64,000 bases of DNA from NCBI GenBank assembly GCA_037951105.1, contig JBAMJV010002100.1, positions 62,001 through 126,000 on the forward strand, in the 5' to 3' direction. Shown in pieces: positions 48,201-54,759 of the stretch. Every line of letters starts with the position of its first letter. Positions within the stretch are counted from its first letter, which is position 1. A program made the position numbers and the translations under genes. The notes below the pieces were generated by a model. That model made no database searches and was not told where the DNA came from. It worked only from the letters and a program-made list of their open reading frames with translations. This DNA is from Echinarachnius parma (Eukaryota; Echinodermata; Echinoidea; Clypeasteroida; Echinarachniidae).

Positions 48201-49969
48201 CCAATAGCAAAAAAAAATAGTTATTGTGGATCCCAGACTACAGGACTGGTGCACCTGAACCCATTAATCTGTTACCTGCTCGGCCTCTAGCTCCCCGGGG
48301 AGTTGAGAAAGTATGCAATATCATTGTGTGGGTTTGAAAATATGTACCTGATGACCATGGGTAATAATAATTAAATAATTATTTAAGCGCTTAGAGGCTC
48401 TTTGCAATTTGCGCTATATAAATGTATATTATTATTATTATTACCTATATGTACGTTACCAGATGGTATTACAGTAGTCTCTGCTTAATTAGGTAGACTT
48501 TTGCAGAACGTTTTTGACCAATTTAACAGGGGTACCCAAATAAGATTTTTTTTTTTTTTAAATACTTATCAAGAAATATAAGAAATGATTGTTCAAATAT
48601 TACCCCTTTAACAGGAATTGTTACCCCTTTTCCCTAAAACTACTGTGTGATTTACCAATGCAATTCCCTGATTTAGTAAAAGAAGTCTTACAACAAGTTC
48701 TCCTCTCTTATCACACTACAGGCAAGTCCTAAAGATGCTTCAAGATCGGAAAAAAGTACCAAGGTATGTATCATTTTTAGATGTCAAATGTGAGAGTTTT
48801 TCCATAACTATTTTCTAGCCAATTGTACTATGTTTGTTGTGTTTTTATTTGTTAAAGCTTATCTTAATGAGATACAAAGGGTTGTTCGACACTCCAGGGA
48901 AATGGTTTTATGGAAATTTGGCTAGAAATATTTTAGTGACGTAGAAACATTAAATTTGGGCTTAAAATCGTTTTCAGAATACACCACCTGATTTTATTTA
49001 TTTTTTCATTTATATTTGTTCATCGTTTCATTCCGCAGTCTTAGGATACTGGAGGACTTTATCCAGATATGCGTTGAACAAGAGGATGTCACAAAAGCCC
49101 TGGCCTGTATGAAGATGGCTGCCGGGAGTGGTCTAACGGGGGCCGTTGGCTTGGCAGACAGAATCAAATCGGACATGAAACTGAGTGCAGAGCAAAGGTG
49201 TGTTCCCAAATGTTCCTCGTAGCATTTAAACCCCTTGACTACTAGAGACTGGGAAGGAAATGATGAAATAATTTTGATAAATTGTGCTGACGGTGCATTA
49301 AAAAGGGTGGTTTGCCTTTCAAACTGAATCAAATCAGAAATGAAACTGAGTGCAGAGCAAAGGTGTGTTTGCAAAATGTTCTTCCTTGTACAGTGAATCT
49401 TGTTAATAACAAGATCATTTTGCTTATCCAAGTTTTGTTTTGTTTTATTCATTCCAATTTCATATAAAAAGGTGTACAATATTTACAAAATATAGAAAGT
49501 AACAAATCATGAATACAAAAAATCATCAAAATAAAAAAATTACTCAGGCTTGCCTGTTTAAATGATAACAATTGGAATGAATTATATATTTTACCCACAT
49601 ATAACAAGTTGCAAACAGAATCAAATTGAACATAGAACTGAATACAGAGGAAAGGTTTGTTCGCAAATGTTCCTCTTTAGTTTTAACCCCTTGACCACAA
49701 GAAACTTGGAAGGATCGTTTGTCCTATAACGACCAACTTTTTAAAAATACAATGTATACAGTTGAATGTCTTACTTTTGTACTACCTGATGACTCTATTA
49801 TAGTGATTGCAAATAAAGTAATTCTATTCAGGTTTATTTCTTCATTGAAAAACCTCAATCATGACAATTTATACCAAATTATTTTCTCTCCCGTTTTCTT
49901 TCTAGGAGAATTCTTGAAGATATGATGCTGGAGGAAGATATGCTCTCTGGACAGGAATCTGCTCTGTGA
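21176..49969 (+). CDS. PTCD3: PTCD3 / mS39, mitochondrial small-subunit PPR protein (21 exons)
   Basis: PTCD3 is a pentatricopeptide-repeat protein of the mitochondrial small ribosomal subunit needed for mitochondrial translation. Coding exons: 21176-21249, 22988-23086, 24216-24261, 24892-24960, 25490-25597, 27566-27689, 28143-28264, 29455-29793, 29991-30135, 30699-30749, 33626-33706, 34184-34212, 42709-42815, 43272-43350, 45065-45155, 45952-46040, 46518-46597, 47626-47694, 48722-48763, 49039-49197, 49906-49969. The sum is 2067 nt (688 aa), close to vertebrate PTCD3, and every junction is in phase. Family landmarks: IPKRKR near the N-terminus, PYVFHDDPYL, SMETTNALL, a PPR with MIRGLVKFGAFSRAF, HPNLQTFNTLLDNLR and GKFFHLICLMDN. 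The N-terminus (MAASLWQQCACRIPCHVSH) lacks acidic residues, fitting a targeting peptide. An upstream in-frame ATG at 21056 exists but adds an acidic stretch, so I prefer 21176. Confidence 0.93.
21601..22150. mobile_element. TIR element, AATGCTGTAA family
   Basis: Ends ATGCTGTAAATCACC and complement of ATGCTGTAACCGATTATCGG. Flanks CATCACTA and TATCATTA match at 6 of 8 positions, suggesting an old hAT-type insertion in intron 1. A related isolated end (ATGCTGTAAGTGATTATCGG) is at 23158. Confidence 0.5.
22734..22952. repeat. Partial copy of TTAA MITE family 3 (intron 1)
   Basis: Shares GATATCAAACAATGGTACCA, TTGTTCTTTGCTTGGTGGTC and the end CCCCCTTTAA with the complete copies at 57367-57812 and 61027-61465. 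The left end is missing. Confidence 0.6.
22988..23086 (+). CDS. PTCD3: PTCD3 exon 2
   Basis: Acceptor CCTCACCATCAG; donor GAGGAG/GTGAGA. Ser/Gln-rich linker, then DFIVIPKRKR. The PKRK box is a PTCD3 N-terminal landmark. Confidence 0.85.
23150..23195. repeat. Isolated end of AATGCTGTAA family
   Basis: CTAATGCTGTAAGTGATTAT matches the ends of the element at 21601-22150; no partner end seen nearby. Confidence 0.4.
24216..24261 (+). CDS. PTCD3: PTCD3 exon 3
   Basis: Acceptor CTTTTACTTACAG; donor AAAG/GTATGT. Encodes DDLSVLRALSKTVPK, aligned with the conserved VLQALA region. Confidence 0.9.
24350..24425 (+). pseudogene. LINE reverse-transcriptase C-terminal relic
   Basis: Frame reading VEFRLKFKVLLLTFKALHDH, a phrase typical of the region after the RT domain in several LINE clades. 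No intact element around it. Lies in intron 3. Confidence 0.6.
24892..24960 (+). CDS. PTCD3: PTCD3 exon 4
   Basis: Acceptor ATTCCAAG; donor GAAAGA/GTAAGT. Encodes DPTALPYVFHDDPYLLPRS, one of the most conserved PTCD3 segments. Confidence 0.93.
25490..25597 (+). CDS. PTCD3: PTCD3 exon 5
   Basis: Acceptor TTGTTACAG; donor GTTGAG/GTACGG. Encodes RRFSLSKESGRKAAQHIIQ and onward, aligned with the SGE..AKFII region of the family. Confidence 0.9.
25942..26113. mobile_element. Foldback element, TACCGTATTTG family (copy 2)
   Basis: Same ends and internal GTGCGGTTAATACAC palindromes as 8305-8485. Lies in intron 5 just before a truncated LINE. Confidence 0.75.
26157..27552 (+). mobile_element. 5'-truncated LINE 3' end with (CTAT)n tail
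   Basis: A frame at 26160-26456 (FQRRALRIIYQNDF, ALSNLDTLEQRRKDLSLRF) matches the C-terminal tail of LINE ORF2 proteins. About 1.1 kb of 3' UTR follows, then AATAAACTATCTATCTATC. The tail ends about 14 bp before PTCD3 exon 6. Confidence 0.75.
27566..27689 (+). CDS. PTCD3: PTCD3 exon 6
   Basis: Acceptor TTCATTACCCATCAG directly after a LINE microsatellite tail; donor TTCTG/GTAACA. Encodes EPSEISEAAILDLIASND and onward, aligned with IKDISEAAL. Confidence 0.9.
28143..28264 (+). CDS. PTCD3: PTCD3 exon 7
   Basis: Acceptor ATTGTGTAG; donor CCAGAG/GTAACA. Encodes GHQISMETTNALLEYLSFHG, matching the family ETTNSLLDLL motif. Confidence 0.92.
29455..29793 (+). CDS. PTCD3: PTCD3 exon 8 (PPR region)
   Basis: Largest coding exon. 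Contains acidic/Arg-rich EEEAQPGRRRM, then PPR segments with SHTYNGMIRGLVKFGAFSRA and HAYNSLIEGASHIREDYRE. Donor ATGTTT/GTAAGT. The acceptor is ambiguous: GGGAG and AAG three bases apart both keep the frame, whereas AAAG at 29450 runs into TGA. Confidence 0.9.
29991..30135 (+). CDS. PTCD3: PTCD3 exon 9 (PPR region)
   Basis: Acceptor TTTGTTCTGTAG; donor GTTG/GTAAGA. Encodes KVHPNLQTFNTLLDNLRLMG, a signature PPR helix pair of PTCD3. Confidence 0.95.
30495..30647. repeat. Partial inverted copy of TTAA MITE family 2
   Basis: Shares TCACACAACACCTAGTGGAC and GTCAACAAAGTTAC..GATCCCTTTAA with the reverse complement of 47720-48088. Lies in intron 9. Confidence 0.55.
30699..30749 (+). CDS. PTCD3: PTCD3 exon 10
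   Basis: Acceptor TTTCTTTTCAG; donor AGACA/GTAAGT. Encodes DASIGTYSLLLMIFYKD, aligned with the PSLATYHHIIRLF segment. Confidence 0.9.
30957..33610 (-). mobile_element. 5'-truncated LINE (CR1/L2/Jockey-type), antisense in intron 10
   Basis: The minus strand encodes the end of an endonuclease domain (LPTRITQTTATLIDNIF, DVSDHFPIF), a complete RT domain and the C-terminal region. The 3' end is marked by AATAAAGTTCAATTCAATTC, a pentanucleotide tail at 30957-30980. The 5' end is truncated within the endonuclease domain at about 33610, only ~15 bp before PTCD3 exon 11. Distinct from, but related to, the LINE at 34604-42044. Confidence 0.9.
31247..33610 (-). pseudogene. LINE ORF2 fragment: partial EN, RT, C-terminal region, one frameshift
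   Basis: RT motifs include KNGKSPGIDSIDNYVV, FIDLKKAFDCIDHNILL, GVPQGSILGPMLFLIYIND and the catalytic FADDTNIFF. After IKFMNGLR the frame is lost at about 31980. The expected continuation NKLVLNIQKTNFMIFG is one frame away, consistent with a single-base indel, and then runs to LLNNL stop at 31247. The N-terminal residues before TRIIDIITSFSF are antisense PTCD3 exon, not LINE. Confidence 0.88.
33626..33706 (+). CDS. PTCD3: PTCD3 exon 11
   Basis: Acceptor TTTGTACTATGTAG; donor AGATG/GTAAGA. Encodes LPPSDILYDVMDTIEGQHF and onward, aligned with the family IIYDIMNELMGK..SPKDPDD. The sequence upstream of the last ~15 intron bases is LINE-derived. Confidence 0.9.
33770..33995 (-). mobile_element. 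tRNA-derived SINE (intron 11)
   Basis: Minus strand starts TTGGTGTAGCAAAATTGGTA (A-box-like TAGCAAAATTGG) and carries AGTTCGAACCC (B-box) 30-odd bases on, followed by a ~150-bp body ending at the conserved-looking GGCTGGAATGCTCCCCAGGG. This is the layout of SINE2-type elements. No long A tail seen. Not a functional tRNA. Confidence 0.75.
34184..34212 (+). CDS. PTCD3: PTCD3 exon 12 (29-nt micro-exon)
   Basis: Acceptor TTTTGTTTCACAG; donor GTG/GTAAGT. Encodes VEFFKNAMSV, aligned with DKFFQSAMSI. Both flanking phases fit. Confidence 0.9.
34606..34681 (+). repeat. Tandem 5' leader repeats of the LINE
   Basis: ACTATGCAGCCTTAGGGATC and shortened forms (CGGCCTTAGGGAT) repeat four times at the 5' edge. 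Tandem 5' units are known as promoter monomers in some LINEs; a promoter role here is inference. Confidence 0.6.
34754..35827 (+). CDS. LINE ORF1 protein (coiled coil, RRM-like, CTD-like)
   Basis: 357 aa. Basic N-terminus (NLRARSSCKPSE), a heptad-like coiled coil at about 75-150 (MNSKFDVVIADINAIKREL), then HQRKQNLLIYGVSERKNENV, typical of the RRM-like domain of L1-type ORF1 proteins. The C-terminal VTIRSDLPVSMKRERGRLAE and RIRISGTKVYLQTRK resembles the L1 CTD. A Pro/Gln/Ala-rich linker (about 235-290) separates the two. Such proteins are RNA-binding chaperones of LINE particles (family knowledge). Intact. Confidence 0.85.
   Translation: MSKAPYNLRARSSCKPSEITSKKTSRITSKMSNTPNLASQPVINPGNGDHVTLLPADQQSPIQHATILTEMRTMFNDLSVQMNSKFDVVIADINAIKRELNITKNAVIDLERSVEFNDNKLKGLEKEVIPKLHDQFTKKNDELEDKLILLELHQRKQNLLIYGVSERKNENVYETAKDVMAHFLSREFANNVSIVNTHRLPAPQAGNQPDGARPRAIIVRFANMVDRDNLLRAFEQPRRNPTASSATTGQQTTRTRDADRAEPPQPAQLPRQQGEPQLTYSSVAATAPVQSFTRVTIRSDLPVSMKRERGRLAELAYKLRQKQFATRIRISGTKVYLQTRKHLQNGAPPTSWTNWKE
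37185..37600 (+). repeat. Imperfect ~212-bp tandem duplication in the LINE inter-ORF region
   Basis: GTAGACCACGGTACGAC..TTCACCGCGTCCTACTTATT (first copy) and GTAGACACGGTGCGACC..TGTCACCGCGTTCTATCTAT (second) follow the same order about 212 bp apart with scattered mismatches. Confidence 0.65.
38079..39401 (+). pseudogene. LINE ORF2 N-terminal part: AP endonuclease domain, ends at premature TGA
   Basis: 440 codons then TGA at 39399-39401. The endonuclease domain (about 88-300) keeps the expected motifs: LLHLNIRSLN, GLTETWL, VGVIYRPPNS, LMGDYNINLL, ATLIDNIFSN and DITDHYPIL. After the TGA the same frame continues LELSKND into the RT segment at 39423, so this is one ORF broken by a single nonsense codon. 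Confidence 0.9.
39402..41192 (+). pseudogene. LINE ORF2 C-terminal part: reverse transcriptase
   Basis: In frame with the EN segment; from the Met at 39423 it is 589 aa. RT motifs: KKSSGYDGVNNFLLKG, VSNYRPISLLSTLSK, GIFLDFSKAFDTINHNIL, CGVPQGSLLGPLLFIIYIND and catalytic FADD at about 314-317. The C-terminal LPYLNYGLLAWGNTHQ and RLLLLQKRIIRII region is typical of the clade. All visible catalytic residues are present. Confidence 0.92.
42709..42815 (+). CDS. PTCD3: PTCD3 exon 13
   Basis: Acceptor TTTTCTGTTTGTGTGAAG; donor TACTA/GTAAGT. Encodes CLSLRDIELAYRVDLLLNTG, matching the family SLRDLELAYQVHGLL. Confidence 0.95.
43272..43350 (+). CDS. PTCD3: PTCD3 exon 14
   Basis: Acceptor TTTGATTCAG; donor CATCG/GTGAGT. 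Encodes GKFFHLICLMDNADTMFEYY and DKLVPS, matching KFFDLICLME. Confidence 0.95.
43702..44670. mobile_element. Non-autonomous TIR element, TTATGCCTCCGC ends
   Basis: Left end TTATGCCTCCGC, right end GCGGAGGCATAA near 44637-44648. Inside are a (GTCC)n run and four to five ~120-130-bp tandem units with CTCAAGAACTGAATGTCAGA and AGGTCAAAGGTCAAGGTCAC. Followed by a perfect 20-bp palindrome (TTCGACTGCG and its complement). The superfamily is not determined. Confidence 0.65.
45065..45155 (+). CDS. PTCD3: PTCD3 exon 15
   Basis: Acceptor GTGTTTCTGCAG; donor GACAG/GTGAGT. Encodes ALIPSTIVYMEMLRSMETAC and YDQLPQLWT, a helical repeat region. Confidence 0.92.
45477..45604. repeat. 17-bp minisatellite in intron 15
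   Basis: About 7.5 units of AAAGGCCGCAGCAGTGT / AAAGGCCACAGCAGTGC, the two variants alternating (34-bp higher order). Confidence 0.85.
45813..45870 (+). pseudogene. Decayed duplicate of PTCD3 exon 16 acceptor and 5' end
   Basis: GCAATATTTC..TTTTCCACAGATATTTACA..GACCATCACTACC parallels the true acceptor and exon start 114 bp downstream (CAATATTTTT..TTTGCACAGATATTTGCA..GGCCATCGCTACC). It loses the frame soon after. Confidence 0.5.
45952..46040 (+). CDS. PTCD3: PTCD3 exon 16
   Basis: Acceptor CCTTTGCACAG; donor CAAGAG/GTACTT. Encodes DICTYGHRYRQNVLELLVQV and onward, aligned with the GHTFRSDLREEILMLM segment. Confidence 0.92.
46518..46597 (+). CDS. PTCD3: PTCD3 exon 17
   Basis: Acceptor TTTGCCTTGACAG; donor ATCAG/GTATGT. 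Encodes QKSGFCSVALDVLSASKESV and onward. Confidence 0.88.
47330..47485 (+). mobile_element. LINE 3'-end fragment with AAATG-type tail
   Basis: Ends AATAAATGAATAAATGAAATGAAATG after a stretch resembling LINE 3' UTR sequence. No ORF remnant. Lies in intron 17. Confidence 0.35.
47626..47694 (+). CDS. PTCD3: PTCD3 exon 18
   Basis: Acceptor TCTTTGCTCCCAAG; donor GCATG/GTGAGA. Encodes FGSVTMDYLVSICVQAKDVD and GAW, aligned with the AGRTQEAW segment. Confidence 0.9.
47720..48088. mobile_element. TTAA-flanked MITE, family 2 (complete copy 2)
   Basis: Starts TTAAAGGGATCTAGTAACTT and ends GTTAGTAAGTCCCTTTAA. Same interior as 4282-4666 (CATATGTCCACAGGGTATTG, ACCGAAACCTGTCC). Sits in intron 18 starting about 25 bp after the exon 18 donor. 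Confidence 0.75.
48240..48447 (+). mobile_element. SINE 3' portion with (ATT)n tail
   Basis: Contains GCTCCCCGGGGAGTTGAGAA, then AAGCGCTTAGAGGCTCTTTG, GCGCTATATAAATGTATATT and (ATT)n, an arrangement seen in invertebrate SINE tails. No intact tRNA head found. Lies in intron 18. Confidence 0.5.
48722..48763 (+). CDS. PTCD3: PTCD3 exon 19
   Basis: Acceptor CTCTTATCACACTACAG; donor CCAAG/GTATGT. Encodes QVLKMLQDRKKVPR, matching KMLGLFRKHNKIPR. Confidence 0.92.
49039..49197 (+). CDS. PTCD3: PTCD3 exon 20
   Basis: Acceptor CATTCCGCAG; donor AAAG/GTGTGT. Encodes LRILEDFIQICVEQEDVTKA through GLADRIKSDMKLSAEQR, matching the C-terminal helical region. Its 3' 40 nt plus donor is repeated twice in the following intron. 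Confidence 0.92.
49318..49390 (+). pseudogene. Duplicate of exon 20 3' end and donor (copy 2)
   Basis: AACTGAATCAAATCAGAAATGAAACTGAGTGCAGAGCAAAG/GTGTGT region is nearly identical to the end of exon 20 and its donor. No acceptor of its own is visible. It would only be used if the intervening DNA were retained. Confidence 0.75.
49614..49713 (+). pseudogene. Duplicate of exon 20 3' end and downstream intron (copy 3)
   Basis: CAGAATCAAATTGAACATAG..GAAAG/GTTTGT, followed by ACCCCTTGACCAC..GAAACTTGGAAGGA, parallels 49160-49256. More diverged than copy 2 and the donor is weakened. Confidence 0.7.
49906..49969 (+). CDS. PTCD3: PTCD3 exon 21 (terminal) and stop
   Basis: Acceptor CCCGTTTTCTTTCTAG. 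Encodes RILEDMMLEEDMLSGQESAL then TGA. The acidic C-terminus is consistent with the acidic tail of the family. Confidence 0.9.
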
Positions 49970-50039
49970 TCGCCCCTCGGCCACGTAGTCAGATCCTATG
50001 CAGATCTGGTGTTGCCAATTGTGTGATCTGTCACTGAAT

Positions 50040-50400
50040 GTGTTTCATGATGACTCGCAACAGACTCAGTAACACATTTCTCATGAGATGTTGTGTTGCC
50101 AATTTTGTGATCTATGATCATTAGTCTCTGAATTTGTTTCATGAGAGGTTATGTTGCCAATTTTTGTGATCTTTGACCAAAGGTCACAATAAATAATGTA
50201 TTTTTCACGTTGACTCGCAACTGCCGCAGGAACACATTTCTCATATCCAAAGTTTTGTTGCCAATTTTGTGATCTGTGATCATTAGTCACTGAATAAGTT
50301 TCATGATGACTTGTAACACATTTCTCATGAGACATTATGTTGCCAATTTTGTGAGCTAGCATCAAGTCCCTGCGGGACCTGTATCCCCTCCGGACATGTG
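50040..50400 (+). repeat. Tandem repeats in the presumed PTCD3 3' UTR
   Basis: About four degenerate 60-100-bp units sharing TGTTGCCAATTTTGTGATCT, GATCATTAGTC.CTGAAT and ACACATTTCTCATGAGA. A possible polyadenylation signal AATAAA is at about 50187 and another at about 51056. Confidence 0.65.
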
Positions 50401-52454
50401 ACATTATGAACTTTCACGGTAAATTCAATGAAGTGATGGGAATCATGCCCGTTTTCTGTGCAACAGGTTGTCAACGTAAAGTCAATTAATATAGGGCGTG
50501 AGATATTTGATAAAAGGAAATACTGCTGGAATCTAAATACATTTCTATTTAGAAACCATTGTACACTGGAGTCACTTGGGGCTAGAACCAGAATCTTTAG
50601 CAATAATAATAATAATATTTCCATTCAGTTTGAGATTACTTTATACAAAAAGCTGCATCTCTTCGGTTATCCCTAGCCAATATCCACATACCCATAAGAT
50701 GAAAACCATAAAATAGCTTTGTGCTTGAAAGCTGTGCGAATGCACTTATTGCATTGTCTTTGGTGTGCGCCATGAAATTGCAATGCAAAAATAATGAGCT
50801 ACGCTTAAATTCTGCCACCACTGGTTTTGTACACAATGAATGGGATTTAGGACATAGATCAGGCTGCCCTAGGAATTACAATAGTAATATTCTCATCAAG
50901 TTCATCTGTAGAATATTACTATTGTGCATAATATTTTCCTAAGTTTGTGCATACATAATAGAAACAACTTAGGAAGGGCATAGGAAGATTTTGAACTACC
51001 ATTGTAAGCTTCCTGGTTCAGCAAAATGTTGATATTTATCATGAGTTTCAATTTGAAATAAAAATTTTATTGAAACATAATTTTCTTGTATTATTTTGTG
51101 TAATTTGTTTACATAGAATTTTTTTTTTTTACATGTTTGGAAATATTTAATGTCCAAATACCAAAGTGATTACCTCAAGAGTTCCTGTGGTACTGAATAT
51201 TCCTGTGATATTTTGTGTGGTAACATCATGTACCACAGGAAATGCCAACTTACCACAGCCAGCCATTGACATTACCACACGAGTCTAGTGACATTACCAC
51301 ATAAATGCCTGTGGTACTTTTATTCCTGTGGTATTTCAGTTACCACAGGATATGCCCCATGTACCCCATATGCGCCCCCATGCACCCCATTGTGCCCCAT
51401 GTGCCCACATATGCAACCCCATCATGCTCCATGCACCCCGATATTCCACCCTATAATCAAATTACACCAGGTAGGTTATTCAGATACATTGATAAGAAGA
51501 CAAAGTCTAACGGTTAATTGAAAACTCTAATATAATTGTTGTCAGGACTGGTTTATCTGCCTTATTTACAATGTCTGAAGCGATATATCCCCCCCCCAAT
51601 ATTTGAGGTGGGGGGAATGCCTGTATTATTATCCCCTCCAATATTTGGGATTAGTAAAGGGACATTGCCCCCTATCATTCATTATGTGAAAGTTGAACAA
51701 TTTAAACCACATCTTGAGAGTAGTATACTAATCTGCCCAAATCCAAAAACTTCCGTTTTCTACACCCCCTGGACCCCCATTATAGTAATTTGACCCGGTC
51801 GCCTGTACGCGTATGATAGTTTCCAGGATAGTATTCAGGAACTCTACTATGCCCACTAAAATGTTGCTTGCTCTATTTAATAGCTAACGAAATTCATATT
51901 TAAATATGGACATCATCTTTAGTTCTGTATAGCTAAAACCAAAAGCTTCCAGGGGCTGCGCCCCCTGGATTCATATGACCCAGTCCCCTGTACATGTATA
52001 ATAGTTTTATTCAAGAACTCTCGCCATGCCCACTCAAATTTAGCTAACTATGTTTCCTTTTGGAATCTGGACAACATCTTTAGTTCTGTATATCAAAAAA
52101 CATAAAGATGCAGGGGGCTCTGCCCCCTGGACCCCTATTGTGATTCCATTCAGGGTTCCATCAGGGTGCTAGCAATTTGCATTTTATAATCTTCAAATTT
52201 CTAAATGGCTCAATCCAAAAGCTTGTGCCCCCTATACCCCCCCCCCCCCCCCCACCTCCGGTCAAAAAATCCCGGCCATGTTGCTGGGTTGGTTGCTTTG
52301 CTCCCTCGCCGAAGATGGTCTAAATGACGTATCATCCCCACCTAATCATGCTTATGGCGAGAAGAAATCAACGCCTATGCCACAAATTAATGTACTCATT
52401 TTTTGCAGGGGATATAAATAAGCAAAATGGGATGTTTCCTTTTTTGTATTTCAT

Positions 52455-52612
52455 TTTTCTGTACATTGTTATGTATATTATCATTATCGTTATTGTTATT
52501 ATTATTATCATTATTATTATTGTTATTATTACTATTATTATTATCAGTATTGGTGGTAGTGGTAGTAGTAATCATATCATTATCATTATTATTATTATTA
52601 TTATCATTATTA
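52455..52612. repeat. (ATT)n/(ATC)n microsatellite
   Basis: Compound ATT/ATC array with a GGTAGTGGTAGTAGT interruption. Hydrophobic Ile-rich ORFs across it are artefacts. Confidence 0.9.
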
Positions 52613-52722
52613 TAATATCCAGAAATTGGAAGCATTGTATGGGTACGATCACAATTAGGCTGATTCTCAAATTCCATGTAAAATATCATGCATACACAAA
52701 CAAACACACACGTGCAACCACA

Positions 52723-52817
52723 GGCGTCGATCTGTCATTGATACCCATTGATCAGGGGGGGATGATCCATTCATCCATCCCCCCCTGATGAATGGGTATT
52801 ACGTAAGTATCGACGCC
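52723..52817. mobile_element. Short foldback element, GGCGTCGAT ends
   Basis: GGCGTCGAT at the left and ATCGACGCC at the right, with inner arms ATACCCATTGATCAGGGGGG and CCCCCCTGATGAATGGGTAT. The flanks share GTGCAAC, possibly a target duplication. Confidence 0.55.
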
Positions 52818-53202
52818 CATGCGTGCAACACACTAAGTCTAACACATATCTATACAAACAATCAATCACATCCCTAATTGTAGTACATGTATGTTCAATT
52901 CATTACAGAACATGATAATACCGTTTATAGGCATTTTCTTTTTGCAAAGCTTGACTGCCTAAAGCTAAATAAAGACACAAAAAATAATCAACTCACCACA
53001 ATAATAAAGCGAAATATATATTTTATTTCAGGATACTTCCAACGAAGTTTCATTTGTTTAATAGAAACATTGACAATAATTGCGATATTTTCAACAAAAA
53101 GCATTATGGAATTATACTAATGCAAACTAAAGATAGATAGTATACTAGCAAAAGGGTTAACGTGAAAATATATGAAAAGATGATCAAATGGGAATGAAAT
53201 CG

Positions 53203-53562
53203 TAGCCTTTTGACTAACTGGATGTGATGAGAGCGTAACTCCTATCATTACTAGTCACTTACTTCTTCTTGAATATTGCCGATTACAAAAATAATCAATA
53301 TTTGATAGACCACTGTCGTCTGCTTTCAATGACCACAGGAGGCGGTCATTTCTTTAACTTCTCGCGGTGAAATGAGGTGGCAGGCGGAGAACACAATAGC
53401 GGGTTACGATACGCTAATTGTCATTTCACAGCGGTAAGTTAGACGACAGTGGTCCATAACACATTGCTTATTTTTGTAATCGGGAATATTCAAGAGGAAT
53501 TAAGTGACTATCAATGACAGGATTTATGCTCTCATCACATCCAGTAAGTCAAAGGGCTAGGG
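53203..53562. mobile_element. Foldback element with ~130-bp arms
   Basis: Left arm ACTGGATGTGATGAGAGCGT..CTTGAATATTGCCGATTACA..AGACCACTGTCGTCT is repeated inverted at 53445-53560. The loop of about 110 bp is GC-richer. The hairpin may extend to the TTAA-containing CCCCTTTAAGGG at about 53570. Confidence 0.7.
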
Positions 53563-53663
53563 TTTCCTTCCCCTTTAAGGGTGAGATGTCGCTAGCGAAT
53601 TCTTCAATTTATGAATTGTATAAGGGCGCTAAGTCATAATCTTCGGAGATGATATAATCAGGT

Positions 53664-54222
53664 TTAAAGGGATAGTTGAGTTCTGGTAAGGAGAGTACAG
53701 TTTTGGTGAAACTGAATTTTAGTAACCAAAACCTGCATCATTACATTACAAACTAATAGTTATAACTAGAAAGGAACACAAAATTACAAATGACGTAGTA
53801 AAGATCATGTTATCATTCAAAAAGAGCCGTTAAAACGTAAGAGGGCGCTCTCAAAACACTCATCGGTTTCAACCATTTTTAATAAAATATTGTGCATGTG
53901 ATGTTTTGTTGAAATAGTGATTATAGAGAAATAACCAACAACTATTTAAATACCTATTTTGTAACTTTTTGAAAAGAGGAAGCATTTTTTTAAATTTGTA
54001 ACGGCTGGTTCAAAATTCTCTAATAAACCTGGGGCCCCAGCTTTATTACAAATTGTTATATTTATGGATATTTCAGCCGTCTCTGAACCGATTTTGATCA
54101 AACAAAGATGATTTTATTATTTAAATATTATGCTCTTTCAAATTTTACACTCAGTGTTTCATTACCTCACACAAAAAAAAGTAGTCTAGCGCCCTCTCTA
54201 CCAAAACTCAACTATCCCTTTA
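53664..54222. mobile_element. TTAA MITE family 1 (copy 4)
   Basis: Complete; TTAAAGGGATAGTTGAGTTC to AACTATCCCTTTAA. Nearly identical to copy 5 because both belong to the tandem duplication. Confidence 0.85.
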
Positions 54223-54467
54223 AAGTTTGCGAGCCTTTTATAAACCAAAGGTAGCTCTTCGATTTGCGTTTCATATTTCAAAAATTTTAAACATTTTAAA
54301 ATAACAATGTTTGTTTTAGGTTATCAAACAAAACAGAAACAATACAGTTAGAAAGTCTATTAAAGTCATGATAACTAATAACATTCTACCAAATCTGTGG
54401 TTTGAAATGTGATCCTAATGATTGGCAGCGATTTATGGCGGACATAGCAACTTGTTGTCCCTTTTAA

Positions 54468-54629
54468 AGGGCATCAAGCGTGGGGATGCTACACAGCGGG
54501 TCGCCATTTTGAACTGGGCCAGTTTGCGCGCACCGCATGACACTGAGCTAACGTGCATCACGCACCGTGCGCAACGTGTACTTAAGATGGCGCCGCGCAT
54601 CTGATTTGACGAATCTGAAGTACCTTTAA
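54468..54629. mobile_element. 162-bp TTAA insertion, proven by empty site
   Basis: Unit 1 reads CCCTTTTAA, then 162 bp ending GTACCTTTAA, then ATCATG. Unit 2 reads CCCTTTTAAATCATG without the insert (56861-56873). Ends AGGGCATC and AGGTACTTC (complement) share only short similarity. GC-rich interior with no transposase. Confidence 0.8.
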
Positions 54630-54759
54630 ATCATGTTATAATGTGCTCTTCATATCGTTACTTTCCATGTATGTGTACATACAAATTATATATTATGTAT
54701 ATAAAAGGGAATAGAGTTTGTAGTTCTAAGGCAATCGGAAACTTAACTTAACTTAGTAC

